Below, piece after piece: positions 16,487 to 25,559 of a stretch of DNA of 64,000 bases; the first letter of the stretch is position 1, and every line of letters starts with the position of its first letter. The DNA comes from Nitrospirota bacterium (GTDB taxonomy: Bacteria > Nitrospirota > Nitrospiria > Nitrospirales > Nitrospiraceae): assembly GCA_030645475.1 (NCBI GenBank), contig JAUSMA010000069.1, positions 310,001 through 374,000 of the forward strand, read 5' to 3'. The notes below the pieces were generated by a model that saw only the letters and a list, made by a program, of their open reading frames with translations, searched no databases and was not told the origin of the DNA. The translations under genes were made by a program, and so were the position numbers.

Positions 16487-17494
16487 ATGACGAAGGCGAA
16501 AGATAAACCACTGCTCGGTATCACGATGGGCGATCCGGCAGGGATCGGCCCGGAGGTAATTGCGAAGGCTTTGGCTCTGGCAAAGGTGCGACGGCTTTGC
16601 CGCCCGCTGGTGATCGGCTCCTTTCCGGTGATGCAGCAGGTAGTCAAGAGTCTGAAGCTGAAGATGAACGTGATTCGCGTGGAGGGTCACGAGGCGGTGC
16701 CTTCACGGTCGAACGATTTTGCCGTACTGGATCCGCTCGATCGTCCCCTTGGGCGGTTTCCTCGTGGGGTTGCCGCGTCTGCGACCGGGGCGGCGTCCGT
16801 GCTCTTCATCAAGAAGGCCGTGGAGCTGGCGCAGATCGGTTGTATCGACGGCATGGTCACAGCCCCGATCAACAAAGAGGCGATCAACATGGCCGGATGC
16901 CATTTCCCCGGCCATACGGAACTGCTGGCAGACCTGACTAAGACACAGGACTCCGGCATGATGATTATCGGCGGGCCGCTCCGAATCATGTTCGTCACGA
17001 CCCACGTCGCAATCAAAGACTTGTCGTCCCTCCTCACCCAAGCCAAGATCGAAAAAGCCATCAGATTGGCTCATGTGGCCCTGAAAGACTTGTTTGGGAT
17101 TAAGAAACCGAGAGTCGGTGTCGCCGCGTTGAATCCTCATGCAGGAGAACATGGACTGTTCGGGGACGAAGAAGCGCGGATCATTCTCCCGGCGGCTCGT
17201 GCGGCGCAGGCCCAGGGGATTCGCGCCAGCGATCCCTTGCCGGCCGATACCCTGTTTGGCAAGGCGGCGAGGGGCGATTACGATGGAGTGGTGGCCCTGT
17301 ATCACGACCAGGGGTTGATTCCCTTAAAACTTGTCGCGTTCGGTACCTGTGTGAACCTGACGGTGGGATTGCCGATCATTCGCACCTCGGTCGATCATGG
17401 GACGGCGTTCGATATTGTGGGGAAAGGCATTGCAGACCCCGGCAGCCTGGTTGAGGCGATCACGCTGGCCGCGACGTTAGCCAAGAGACGGTGA
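16487..17494 (+). CDS. pdxA: 4-hydroxythreonine-4-phosphate dehydrogenase
   Basis: 335 residues from ATG 16487 (GTAGG ribosome site 6 nt upstream; ATG at 16469 is an alternative). The opening GITMGDPAGIGPEVIAKAL, the metal-binding histidines in CHFPGHTELLADL, the VTTHVAI motif and the conserved YHDQGLIPLKLVAFG...VNLTVGLPIIRTSVDHGTAFDI are diagnostic of PdxA, which oxidises 4-phosphohydroxy-L-threonine in the DXP-dependent vitamin B6 pathway. No other pdx gene is nearby. It starts a probable unit with the small unknown gene and rsmA. Confidence 0.95.
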   Translation: MTKAKDKPLLGITMGDPAGIGPEVIAKALALAKVRRLCRPLVIGSFPVMQQVVKSLKLKMNVIRVEGHEAVPSRSNDFAVLDPLDRPLGRFPRGVAASATGAASVLFIKKAVELAQIGCIDGMVTAPINKEAINMAGCHFPGHTELLADLTKTQDSGMMIIGGPLRIMFVTTHVAIKDLSSLLTQAKIEKAIRLAHVALKDLFGIKKPRVGVAALNPHAGEHGLFGDEEARIILPAARAAQAQGIRASDPLPADTLFGKAARGDYDGVVALYHDQGLIPLKLVAFGTCVNLTVGLPIIRTSVDHGTAFDIVGKGIADPGSLVEAITLAATLAKRR

Positions 17495-17586
17495 GGGGCC
17501 CGTCCGGTTTTATGTAGTGTGAATCAAACCAGATAAACCAGACGAACGAGACAGCCCAGACAGACCATCGTAAGAGGAGCCTATTG

Positions 17587-17913
17587 ATGACCAGCCAATC
17601 GGGTGCGGCGCGGGACATGATACAGAAGCAGTTGAAAGATTTGGACGTGATTTTCTCAGAGACCATGGAGACGCTCAACACGGTTGCCGGAGCCGAACGA
17701 CTCGTCAAATGGAAAGCCAGAACGGTTGCGCTCCTCACGGAATCTCTGGGACCGAAGGAAGGGCAGAAGTTTGCAGCGCTGCAGCCGGGGCCCTCATTTA
17801 CCAACGACTTGGTGGAAGAGTTTACGGATCTCATCGACTATTTCAAAACGCCGCTGCTCGATCTGGTGAAACAACTGGCGCAAGCCGCGCCTCCTCTTTC
17901 CGGCGGGAATTAA
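17587..17913 (+). CDS. Small helical protein of unknown function
   Basis: 108 residues from ATG 17587 with ribosome site AGAGGAG. Predicted to be almost entirely helical and acidic, with no signal peptide, cysteine pair or recognisable motif. It is placed 92 bp after pdxA and 3 bp before rsmA, so it is probably co-transcribed with rsmA. I do not recognise the family. Confidence 0.65.
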   Translation: MTSQSGAARDMIQKQLKDLDVIFSETMETLNTVAGAERLVKWKARTVALLTESLGPKEGQKFAALQPGPSFTNDLVEEFTDLIDYFKTPLLDLVKQLAQAAPPLSGGN

Positions 17914-17916
17914 CTG

Positions 17917-18711
17917 GTGTCGATTCCTGATCTCCCTCCCCCGCTCAAGCGGCTCGGCCAAAATTTTCTCATCGATCCCAACATCGTGCGCAAAATCGTC
18001 GCCTTGGCGGATCTGAGCCCCAACGACCATGTGTTAGAAATCGGGCCAGGCCGCGGCGTCCTGACAGAGATGCTGAGTCACGCAGCCGGTCGGGTGACGG
18101 CGGTTGAACTGGATCCACGGCTTCATGCCTATCTCGAGACCAGACAGGCGGAATTTCCGAATGTCGAGTTGGTCTGCGATGACGCATTGGCCTATCCGGT
18201 CGAGCGCTTGCCGATGGGGACAGTTGTCGTGGCCAATTTGCCCTACTACATTTCAACCCCGCTGCTCTTTCGATTACTTGACCAGCGTGGCCGGTTTCCC
18301 CGTATGGTGCTCATGCTGCAGAACGAGGTGGCCGATCGATTGGTGGCCCGGCCTGGCGGGTCGGATTATGGCGTCCTCTCCGTGATGGCGCAGTATGCCG
18401 CCGATATCACCAAATCGTTTCGTGTTTCAGCTCAATGTTTCAGGCCTAGGCCGGACGTGGGCTCAGCGGTGGTGCTGCTCCGCGCGAACGAACACCTGAG
18501 GCTTGGCCTGCAGGAAGAGGTGGCCTTTCGCGCATTCGTGAAGGCCGCCTTCGCGCATCGAAGAAAAACGCTCATCAATTCCCTGCGAGACGAAGGATTT
18601 GAGATCCATCGTGTGGCCGAGACATTGGAACGGTTGGAGATTGGTCCGACTCGCCGGGCTGAAACGTTGTCGGTCGAAGACTTCCTCCGGTTTGCTGCTG
18701 CGCTCCGTTGA
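17917..18711 (+). CDS. rsmA: 16S rRNA dimethyladenosine transferase RsmA (KsgA)
   Basis: 264 residues. LKRLGQNFLIDPNIVRKIV, the SAM motif LEIGPGRGVLTEML, VELDPRL, the catalytic NLPYYIST and the C-terminal FRPRPDVGSAVV...FAHRRKTLINSL are hallmarks of KsgA, which dimethylates A1518 and A1519 (E. coli numbering) of 16S rRNA. The start is GTG at 17917, with GGCGGGA about 12 nt upstream inside the end of the preceding small gene; only 3 bp separate the two genes. Confidence 0.96.
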   Translation: MSIPDLPPPLKRLGQNFLIDPNIVRKIVALADLSPNDHVLEIGPGRGVLTEMLSHAAGRVTAVELDPRLHAYLETRQAEFPNVELVCDDALAYPVERLPMGTVVVANLPYYISTPLLFRLLDQRGRFPRMVLMLQNEVADRLVARPGGSDYGVLSVMAQYAADITKSFRVSAQCFRPRPDVGSAVVLLRANEHLRLGLQEEVAFRAFVKAAFAHRRKTLINSLRDEGFEIHRVAETLERLEIGPTRRAETLSVEDFLRFAAALR

Positions 18712-18909
18712 CGAGGTGCGAGACTAGCCTGCTCCTCCACTTTCCCTCCACGGTCTTTAGGAGGTGGTCTAGATGGTCCCCCACTGCGTGTTGAGTGGCC
18801 AGCATCCATATAAATGATCCCTCCAAGCTCGCTTGTTATCTCCAGGGATGGGGGCTGTCGATCTTCTACTGCGCGTAACTTTCTCACCCGCCCACCCACT
18901 GGCACGCCG

Positions 18910-18990
18910 AGACATGCCATTAGCCCGGGCGAGGGGAGTCCGCGACCGCGCGTTGCGCGAGCACAGAAGATCATCAGGCTCCATCCCCTC
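18910..18990 (+). repeat. Dispersed repeat family B, copy 2
   Basis: Core 18946-18980 is identical over 35 nt to 3542-3576. This copy is shorter than copy 1 on its left side. It lies in the intergenic stretch 18712-19032, where I see no gene; the remainder of that stretch (18712-18909) is non-coding with no clear feature. Confidence 0.75.
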
Positions 18991-18997
18991 CTCTCGT

Positions 18998-19026
18998 TTG
19001 AAATGACCCATTCCCTGTGCTAGCAT
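18998..19026 (+). promoter_or_regulatory. Promoter of ftsK
   Basis: TTGAAA (18998-19003), 17-nt spacer, TAGCAT (19021-19026). The predicted start coincides with the ATG at 19033, and there is no ribosome site, so ftsK is probably translated from a leaderless message. Confidence 0.55.
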
Positions 19027-19032
19027 CCGCCT

Positions 19033-21459
19033 ATGGGTGCATCCACTTCGGCCAAGCGGGGAGAGGCCCGCGGCGCCGCTTCCCCCCCTTCACACATTAA
19101 GCGAGAAGTGATCGGAGTTGTCCTGATCGCGTTGAGCCTGCTTACGCTGCTCAGTCTCGTCTCGTTCGTGCCCAATGGCCTGAATTCAGCATTGGGACCA
19201 GCGGCTGCCGGTTCGTCGGCCTCACAGAACCTCATTGGATCCGTCGGGGCGCTCTTTGCGTCGGCACTCTTTTCCTTGATCGGCGGTGCGGCCTATTTCT
19301 TTCCTCTTCTGCTGGGCCTATTCGGCGTCCGCTGTTTCACGCAGAGCGACCTGTCGATCCGGCTGCGGTACGCCGGCGCGTCGCTGGCGGCACTCCTGTT
19401 TCTCAGTGGCTTTCTCCATCTTGAAATCACGGCAGTGCCGACCCTCTCAAGCGGCTTCATTTATCGGGGTATGGCGGGGGGCTTCTTCGGGCAACAGCTG
19501 GCCGAGGGCCTGCGAGCCTATTTTGCGAGTACCGGCGCGCACATTCTGATCATGGCGGGCCTCTTGGTCTCGGTCATTTTCACGACGCCTATCTCGCTCT
19601 CGGAGATTGCGCAGAAGCTTCCAGGCTGGGGCAATGGGTTGCTCACCCGGGTGCGTGGGTGGATCCCGGAACGACCGGTGGAAGAAGCAGTCCCTGAGTC
19701 GCCCAAGAAAGCTAAACAGAAATCTTCGAAATCCATCCGTGCGGTGATCGAGGAGTCGCTCCCTGACGCGGTCGCAGAACCGGAGTTGGATTGGCCGGTC
19801 ATTCAGCCCTCGCGACGACAGACCCCCGAACCGGCAGAAGCGATCGAGGAGGAGTCCGACCAACCGGTTTTTGCCATTCAGGCGAAGACCGGCGACTATA
19901 TGTTGCCGGATCCGGCCCTACTCTTGAGCGAGCCGTCAGGTCCTCTGGGGCGTGTGACAGAAGAAGAAATCAAGGCGCAATCGGACGTGCTGACCCGCGC
20001 ACTCATCAGTTTTGGTATCGCAGGGAGGGTGACGGAAGTCCGTCCTGGACCGGTTGTGACGATGTACGAGTTCGAGCCGTCTCCGGGGACCAAGGTCGCA
20101 CGGATTGTGAACCTGGCCGACGACTTGGCCCTGGCCTTGAAGGCGGTCAGTCTCCGGATCGTTGCGCCGGTTCCGGGGAAATCGGTGGTCGGGATCGAGG
20201 TGCCGAACCTCTACCGCGAGACGGTGTCGATGAAGGAAGTCATGACGAGCGAGGCGTTCTCACGCGCCAAATCGAAGCTCAGCTTAGCGTTGGGGAAAGA
20301 CATTTTCGGCGCTCCCCTGATTGCCGATCTGAAAACGATGCCGCACTTGCTGGTCGCGGGCGCCACCGGGGCCGGGAAAAGCGTCAGCCTCAATACGATG
20401 CTCTTGAGCATACTGTTTTCAGCCAGGCCCGATGAGGTCAAGCTGCTCCTGATCGATCCCAAGATGCTCGAATTCCAAACGTACGACGGGATTCCTCACT
20501 TGTTGCGGCCGGTCATTACCGATCCCAAGTCAGCAGCACGTGGACTCAGCTGGGTCGTGGCTGAAATGGAGCGGCGCTACAAATTACTGTCTGAGGCAGC
20601 GGTCAGAAATATCGATGCCTACAACCGAAAGGTCGCAGGGGCGCAGGGTGTGTTGGAGGCAGAAGCGGCGGCGAAGTCGGACCAGCCTGAATTGCCCATC
20701 CAGTTTCTGTCTGAAGAGGAACGGCTCTCTGCCGGAGAGACGGCGCTTCCCGAGGGAAGCCCAGGATCGTTTATGCCACCGAAGACTCCGCCGGAGCCCT
20801 TGCCCTATATCGTCGTGATGATCGATGAGTTGGCGGATTTGATGATGGTGGCGCCAAAGGAAGTGGAAGACAAGATTGCCCGGTTGGCTCAGATGGCCCG
20901 TGCATCGGGGATCCATCTCGTGCTGGCGACGCAGCGCCCGTCGGTCGATGTGCTGACCGGTTTGATCAAGGCGAATTTCCCGGCTCGTATTGCCTTTCAA
21001 GTGTCGTCGAAGACCGATTCACGCACGATCTTGGATGCGAACGGTGCAGAAGCGCTGTTGGGCCGTGGAGATCTGCTCTATATGGCATCGGGGACTGGAC
21101 GTCTCATGCGGGGGCACGGATCGTTTGTGTCGGATGAGGATGTCCGTCGTGTAGTCGAGTTCGTGAAGGATCAAGCGAAGCCTGCCTATAATCAGGAGTT
21201 GCAGATCGCGCTGAAACAAGAAGATGCCAAAGAAGAAGAGGCCCTGGACGAAGTCTATGAGCAGGCGAAGGAGTTGGTCCTGTCGACCGGCCAAGCGTCG
21301 GCGTCGCTGATTCAGCGTCGGTTGCGAGTGGGTTATCCTCGGGCCGCTCGAATGATCGAACAAATGGAGTCGGACGGTATTGTGGGCGCGGCTGGCCGCG
21401 ATGGACGGAGAGAGGTTGTGGGGCGGCGAGGGCCGGTGGGAGAGGCAGAAGAGGCGTGA
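19033..21459 (+). CDS. ftsK: DNA translocase FtsK/SpoIIIE
   Basis: 808 residues. The N-terminal 190 residues hold four membrane segments; a charged linker follows (about 195-290). The alpha/beta motor contains EFEPSPGTKVARI, Walker A GATGAGKSVSLN, LLIDPKMLEF, Walker B YIVVMIDELADLMMV and the conserved LATQRPSVDVLTGLIKANFPARIAF. The last 65 residues form the winged-helix gamma domain (AKELVLSTGQASASLIQRRLRVGYPRAARMIEQMESDGIVG) that reads polarity sequences. FtsK anchors at the septum and pumps chromosome termini during division. It is followed by lolA on the same strand 97 bp later. The leaderless-type promoter lies just downstream of repeat family B. Confidence 0.96.
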   Translation: MGASTSAKRGEARGAASPPSHIKREVIGVVLIALSLLTLLSLVSFVPNGLNSALGPAAAGSSASQNLIGSVGALFASALFSLIGGAAYFFPLLLGLFGVRCFTQSDLSIRLRYAGASLAALLFLSGFLHLEITAVPTLSSGFIYRGMAGGFFGQQLAEGLRAYFASTGAHILIMAGLLVSVIFTTPISLSEIAQKLPGWGNGLLTRVRGWIPERPVEEAVPESPKKAKQKSSKSIRAVIEESLPDAVAEPELDWPVIQPSRRQTPEPAEAIEEESDQPVFAIQAKTGDYMLPDPALLLSEPSGPLGRVTEEEIKAQSDVLTRALISFGIAGRVTEVRPGPVVTMYEFEPSPGTKVARIVNLADDLALALKAVSLRIVAPVPGKSVVGIEVPNLYRETVSMKEVMTSEAFSRAKSKLSLALGKDIFGAPLIADLKTMPHLLVAGATGAGKSVSLNTMLLSILFSARPDEVKLLLIDPKMLEFQTYDGIPHLLRPVITDPKSAARGLSWVVAEMERRYKLLSEAAVRNIDAYNRKVAGAQGVLEAEAAAKSDQPELPIQFLSEEERLSAGETALPEGSPGSFMPPKTPPEPLPYIVVMIDELADLMMVAPKEVEDKIARLAQMARASGIHLVLATQRPSVDVLTGLIKANFPARIAFQVSSKTDSRTILDANGAEALLGRGDLLYMASGTGRLMRGHGSFVSDEDVRRVVEFVKDQAKPAYNQELQIALKQEDAKEEEALDEVYEQAKELVLSTGQASASLIQRRLRVGYPRAARMIEQMESDGIVGAAGRDGRREVVGRRGPVGEAEEA

Positions 21460-21556
21460 GGAGCGTGGAGGGTCACTGCCCTGCTCGCAGAACGCGCACG
21501 GTGATACTGTGCTTGTTCGCTGCGTGCAATTGTAGTAACCCTCCACTCCCCTCTAT

Positions 21557-22297
21557 ATGGGCATGATGAAAAAAATGAACTGGACATGTTTTGTCGGAGG
21601 TGTGCTTGTTTGTGTTGGGAGCCTATTCTCACCGCTGACATTTGCTGCCGCGGATGAGGATAGCGAAAAGGCATTGAAGGAAGTGCGAGAGGTGGTTAAG
21701 CAGCTTCAGGCGCGGTATGAGAAAACGAAAGACCTCCAGGCGGACTTTACGCAGAAGACGACGATCGAGGGGTTCGACAGGGCCATCACGTCCACGGGGA
21801 AGGTCTATATCAAAAAACCTGGCCGGTTACGCTGGAGTTATCTCGATCCGTCGGTCGAAGATATTTATGTCAATTCGGACGATGTCAAAGTCTATGTGCC
21901 TGAGCATCGGCAAGTCCTGGTGGGAAAGTTGACGCAGATGGCTGCGTCCAAGGCACCCTTGGAGCTCTTGCTTGGAGCCGCGAAGCTCGATGAGTCATAC
22001 GAGATTGAGCCGACGCCGGGGAAGGGACGAGGTGTGGGTGGAATCAGACTGTTGACCCTCCTGCCGAAATCCCAGGAGGGTGAGGCGGGGCGATCGTTAC
22101 AGCGGATTGTGCTCGAAGTATTTCCCAAGACCTATTTTATTCGGACGGTGACGCTTCATGAAATGAGCGGCAATGTCGCACGGTTTGAGTTTTCGTCGCT
22201 CCAATCCAACATCGGTCTGGGCGATGCCGTCTTCGACTTGAAGTTGCCGGCCGATGTGGAAGTGGTAAAGGCTCCGGTATTCAGCGCCCCGCAGTGA
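21557..22297 (+). CDS. lolA: Outer-membrane lipoprotein carrier protein LolA
   Basis: 246 residues with a signal peptide (WTCFVGGVLVCVGSLFSPLTFAAA). The mature part shows the LolA pattern: LQARYEKTKDLQADFTQKTTI, STGKVYIKKPGRLRWSYLDP, VYVPEHRQVLVGKL, and C-terminal strands ending in VARFEFSSLQSNIGLGDAVFDLKLPADVEVV. LolA carries lipoproteins across the periplasm to the outer membrane, which fits the lipoproteins seen in this window. Several ATGs crowd the start (21557, 21563, 21566 region); the exact one is uncertain. ftsK-lolA order is frequent in bacteria. Confidence 0.92.
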   Translation: MGMMKKMNWTCFVGGVLVCVGSLFSPLTFAAADEDSEKALKEVREVVKQLQARYEKTKDLQADFTQKTTIEGFDRAITSTGKVYIKKPGRLRWSYLDPSVEDIYVNSDDVKVYVPEHRQVLVGKLTQMAASKAPLELLLGAAKLDESYEIEPTPGKGRGVGGIRLLTLLPKSQEGEAGRSLQRIVLEVFPKTYFIRTVTLHEMSGNVARFEFSSLQSNIGLGDAVFDLKLPADVEVVKAPVFSAPQ

Positions 22298-22354
22298 ATG
22301 TGGCTGGTACCGGTTCGAGCACGCGCAGTGGACTGTTGAACAATAGGTACATGT

Positions 22355-23122
22355 ATGAGCCAGACGGTGAGCAGTTCGTTAATTGAAGCGGTCAATGATG
22401 CGGTCACGCGGCTGGATTTCGATCGGCTCTCCCGTGAGTATTGGGACCAGAACGAGTTCCTGTTTATTCCGCAATTTCTCTCCCGGTCGGTGGTGGAAGA
22501 ACATCTCGTCCCCCAGGCTCAAGGTGTGAAGGGCGAGCTGAATCGCAACTATATCCCAGGCCACAAAAAGGGCGGGAGCGTGAGTTACTATACGGTGATG
22601 AAGAAGGCTCCGCGCTTTCTCGATCTCTATCGATCCGAGGCCTTCATCGGGCTGTTGAGCCGCCTGGTCAAGGCCAAGCTCAGTCTGTGCCCTGAGAACG
22701 ATCCCCATTCCTGTGCGCTGTATTACTATACCGAGCCGGGGGACCACATCGGGTTTCACTATGACACCTCCTATTACAAAGGGGCCCGCTATACCATTTT
22801 GATGGGACTCGTCGATCGATCGACGCAATGCAAACTGGTCTGTGAGCTCTTTAAAGATGATCCGGTCAAATCACCCAAGCATCTGGAGTTGATTACGCAA
22901 CCGGGCGATCTCGTGATTTTCAACGGGGATAAGCTCTGGCATGCGGTGACGCCACTCGGCGAGGGGGAGGAACGGATTGCCCTCACGATGGAATACGTCA
23001 CTGACCCGGACATGGGAACGATCAAGCGGCTTTATTCCAACCTCAAAGATTCCTTTGCCTACTTCGGCCTCCGCACGGTCTTCAAGCAGGCCTTTGCTTC
23101 TTCCAAACGGCCTCGCACGTAG
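22355..23122 (+). CDS. 2-oxoglutarate/Fe(II)-dependent oxygenase-like protein
   Basis: 255 residues. The facial triad is visible as HYD in HIGFHYDTSYYKG (about 135-137) and a distal histidine in NGDKLWHAVTPL, followed by the co-substrate arginine in ERIALTMEYV. Between them lie beta-strands typical of a jelly-roll oxygenase (YTILMGLVDRS, LVIFNGD). Substrate unknown; relatives of this shape include phytanoyl-CoA-type and other small-molecule hydroxylases. It lies 58 bp after lolA on the same strand, so it may be in the ftsK-lolA unit, though no functional link is apparent. Confidence 0.75.
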   Translation: MSQTVSSSLIEAVNDAVTRLDFDRLSREYWDQNEFLFIPQFLSRSVVEEHLVPQAQGVKGELNRNYIPGHKKGGSVSYYTVMKKAPRFLDLYRSEAFIGLLSRLVKAKLSLCPENDPHSCALYYYTEPGDHIGFHYDTSYYKGARYTILMGLVDRSTQCKLVCELFKDDPVKSPKHLELITQPGDLVIFNGDKLWHAVTPLGEGEERIALTMEYVTDPDMGTIKRLYSNLKDSFAYFGLRTVFKQAFASSKRPRT

Positions 23123-23299
23123 CAGGTGCTGGCAACCCCTTATCACCAGGCCGACCTCCTAGTGCGCCAAGAACGCACCTTTCCCTAGATAAGTATTCTG
23201 TCACGCCAGATCTGGCATTCCGGTGTTTGAGGCCACAGATTTTTTCTAGAAAAACAAGCAAACGGGTTGAGCGACCCCTCTCGATAGCCCTGAGCGGAG

Positions 23300-24340
23300 C
23301 TACTGAGCCACCCTTTCTCCGTCCGCCCGCGAGGCTGACATCACGAGCTTGGTTACAATCTGGCCCGCAAGGCTTTGATAGGCTGTTTGCAATTCAGCGC
23401 GGAAATGAGAGGCGCTATCTTTAGTCCAGTCCATATAGGGACGGGGAGTGCTCAGATAGCCGAATTTCCGCTGATCGAGAAGACCATTGTCATGCGCCCT
23501 CAATAGCTTTGTTTGAACGAGTACGTAGAGGCTTGAATTCGATTTCTGGAATATCGCGTCTAGCGGGACGGTGGCTTTTGCCATGATTGGATTAATTGCA
23601 CGGTTATTCTCACCTGGTTCCGGCAATTCTTCTGACGTGACTTCCGCTAACCCTAACTCCAAGACTTCGGTTTCCAGGATGGTATCAGGACTTTGGAGAT
23701 CTATAGTCTCAAAACCATCAGCTAATGAGGGATCTTCGTCTAGTGATGGTTGACGATGCACCGGACAGCAGGAGGGAAGAGTGCGACGAACGTAATCTCT
23801 CAAGGTCGCCTGAATTTTTAATTGTTCTTGGGCCTCATGTAGAGTCTTTTCCCATTCTTCCACCTGCTCGATATTATGTGCCGTGAATCCTCCTTGGATT
23901 CCTGCCGCGGTGGTGACTATGGGCGGAATGGCAGTGAGTGTAAGTAAGCCCATAACTGGGCCCATCAGAGGGATTGCACCAGCGCATCCACCCCGACGAT
24001 TGGTGCGGTTGCACTCTTCTGACATTTCTGCCCCCCGTTGGACAAAAGCCTTGGCTAGCTCTATGCCCACGTGGACCCCGAGCACTGCGCCGTGCTTGGA
24101 ACCGCGTAGCAGGCCATCGACGAATCCCGTTGGGGGTCTCTGGTAGCGCACAGCGGGAGGGGCATCAACTGCTCTCACCTCAAGCACACCCAATCGATTC
24201 GTGTTCGCTTCTGTTTCTTGTGGAAGACTCGGGGCTGTCCTGACACAACCGCACAAGAAAACAAAAGCCAGAATCCCAAACACCGTGGACCATGATCTCA
24301 CCATGTGAGGTCTGGATCTGTGGCCGCTGATCCCGTTCAT
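23300..24340 (-). CDS. Putative lipoprotein of unknown function
   Basis: From ATG 24340 (ribosome site GGAGGG 4 nt upstream) the protein has 346 residues. The signal VFGILAFVFLCGC matches a lipobox with cysteine about residue 32. A glycine-rich hydrophobic stretch (GPVMGLLTLTAIPPIVTTAAGIQGG) resembles a membrane-inserting or glycine-zipper segment, followed by a helical part and a C-terminal domain (ATVPLDAIFQKSNSSLYVLVQTKL...). I do not recognise the family. It converges with the 2OG oxygenase gene and its GC is below that of its neighbours. Confidence 0.65.
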   Translation of the reverse strand: MNGISGHRSRPHMVRSWSTVFGILAFVFLCGCVRTAPSLPQETEANTNRLGVLEVRAVDAPPAVRYQRPPTGFVDGLLRGSKHGAVLGVHVGIELAKAFVQRGAEMSEECNRTNRRGGCAGAIPLMGPVMGLLTLTAIPPIVTTAAGIQGGFTAHNIEQVEEWEKTLHEAQEQLKIQATLRDYVRRTLPSCCPVHRQPSLDEDPSLADGFETIDLQSPDTILETEVLELGLAEVTSEELPEPGENNRAINPIMAKATVPLDAIFQKSNSSLYVLVQTKLLRAHDNGLLDQRKFGYLSTPRPYMDWTKDSASHFRAELQTAYQSLAGQIVTKLVMSASRADGERVAQ

Positions 24341-24549
24341 TTGACCCTCCAGAACAATCGAACTCCCTAAGATGCCTGTAAGAGCAGCAGCCCAAGATCT
24401 ACTGGAGTAAGTGATCCCAGTCAACCGGATATATTCTCATGGGTTGCTGGGGAGATTGTGTCTGCTCGCGTTGACCGAGTGCATTCTGATCGTACAGGTT
24501 CTGCCTGTATAGGTTCCCCTCAATTGTCTCGTTGCTTGTTAGAGCCCTG

Positions 24550-24954
24550 CTAGTTATTGAAGCGCGTTGGTGGGCGGCTTAGATCAATGGCTCGGCGTAC
24601 GATGGCACGTATCTCATCGCGGTTGTAGGGTTTGGTGAGGTAGGAGAATGCGCCTCTGGACAAAGACTTCGCGCGGTAGTCCTGTGAGGTAAAGGCCGTG
24701 AGCACAATCACGGGGAGTGAGGGTGCGAGGGCTTGGATAGTTTCAAGGACGGCTAATCCATCTCCATCTGGTAATCCAATATCAAGTAAGGCCGCGGCGA
24801 AATTGGCCGTTCTTACCTGCGTCAGTGCATCGCGGCAGGTCGAGACCGCTGTTACCAAAAACCCATCATGTTCGAGCAGGTCTTGTAATGCGGTCAGAAT
24901 GTCCGGGTCGTCATCGACGATCAGGACAGCCTGCAGGGTCGTCTGCGAATTCAT
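24550..24954 (-). CDS. Stand-alone response-regulator receiver domain
   Basis: 134 residues from ATG 24954 with ribosome site GGGAGGGA. A single CheY-like domain: acidic patch VDDDPD (14-18), phospho-acceptor D58 in LLDIGLPDGDG, VIVLTAF and the conserved lysine in YLTKPYNRDE. No output domain follows, so it acts by protein contact. No kinase gene is adjacent; partners may be the hybrid or PAS kinases elsewhere. The 209-bp gap to the lipoprotein upstream holds no gene that I can see. Confidence 0.88.
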   Translation of the reverse strand: MNSQTTLQAVLIVDDDPDILTALQDLLEHDGFLVTAVSTCRDALTQVRTANFAAALLDIGLPDGDGLAVLETIQALAPSLPVIVLTAFTSQDYRAKSLSRGAFSYLTKPYNRDEIRAIVRRAIDLSRPPTRFNN

Positions 24955-25062
24955 CTGCCGTCCCTCCCGAGGTCGTAGTGTCGGGATGGTTTGCGACGAA
25001 CGTTCAAGCGCCATGGAAGACGGTGTCTGGTTCAACAAATAAAATATCCGATCCTGGGGGCA

Positions 25063-25479
25063 TCATTTCATGGACGATTGTGCCGTAATCCCGGTTTGTG
25101 CTCGTGCCTCAGCCGGATGAGCGGTTCCACTGCCTGGGATTGTGGCACGAGGGTGCACGTTCATCGACTGACCGATTAATCGGGGACGCCCGGCGCGTAG
25201 CGCCATCATCCGTTTCGGGAATGGACCCTGACGCGATGTTTCCAGGTCGGCGAGAGAGGCTCGTAGGGACTGAGCGATCAGCCACGCGAGTTTCAGATTC
25301 GGGCTCCAATAGACCGCATCGCGGAGCCGATCGACGAGATCGCCAGGGAGGCTGACGGTAAGTCGGACCGTTCGAGGCTGTTGGTGATCTGACTTTTTTG
25401 AACCGGACGAAGGACTCGCGGCTTGGTGAAGTTGTATCTCGGGTGCGTTGTGTGGCATTCGGGGCATCATCTCTCCCAT
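25063..25479 (-). CDS. Small DNA-binding-like protein (ribbon-helix-helix type)
   Basis: Up to 138 residues; starts at 25479, 25467 or 25458 are all possible beside a GGGAGAG. The central part, RTVRLTVSLPGDLVDRLRDAVYW followed by LAWLIAQSLRASLADLE and PFPKRMMALRAGRP, has the pattern of small plasmid-partition or CopG-like ribbon-helix-helix proteins: a short beta-strand then two helices. The N- and C-terminal tails are low in complexity. Its role (repressor, centromere-binding) is unknown. A cluster of small RNA-type hairpins lies directly upstream. Confidence 0.55.
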   Translation of the reverse strand: MGEMMPRMPHNAPEIQLHQAASPSSGSKKSDHQQPRTVRLTVSLPGDLVDRLRDAVYWSPNLKLAWLIAQSLRASLADLETSRQGPFPKRMMALRAGRPRLIGQSMNVHPRATIPGSGTAHPAEARAQTGITAQSSMK

Positions 25480-25559
25480 CGATCTATATTCAGGACAAGG
25501 TTGTTGATGTGATCTGTTCAGGGCTGAGACTCCAAAGTGCTCAACAGTCCCGACCTAGC

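Noticed and set aside
18432-18974. Minus-strand frames crossing repeat family B (similar frames near 3373-3637)
   Set aside because: The shared peptide (CARATRG) is only the translation of the DNA repeat; frames overlap rsmA or lack starts.
23241-23254. TTTTTCTAGAAAAA palindrome as a terminator
   Set aside because: 14-bp, all A/T but for the centre, too weak a hairpin; position between convergent genes is suggestive only.
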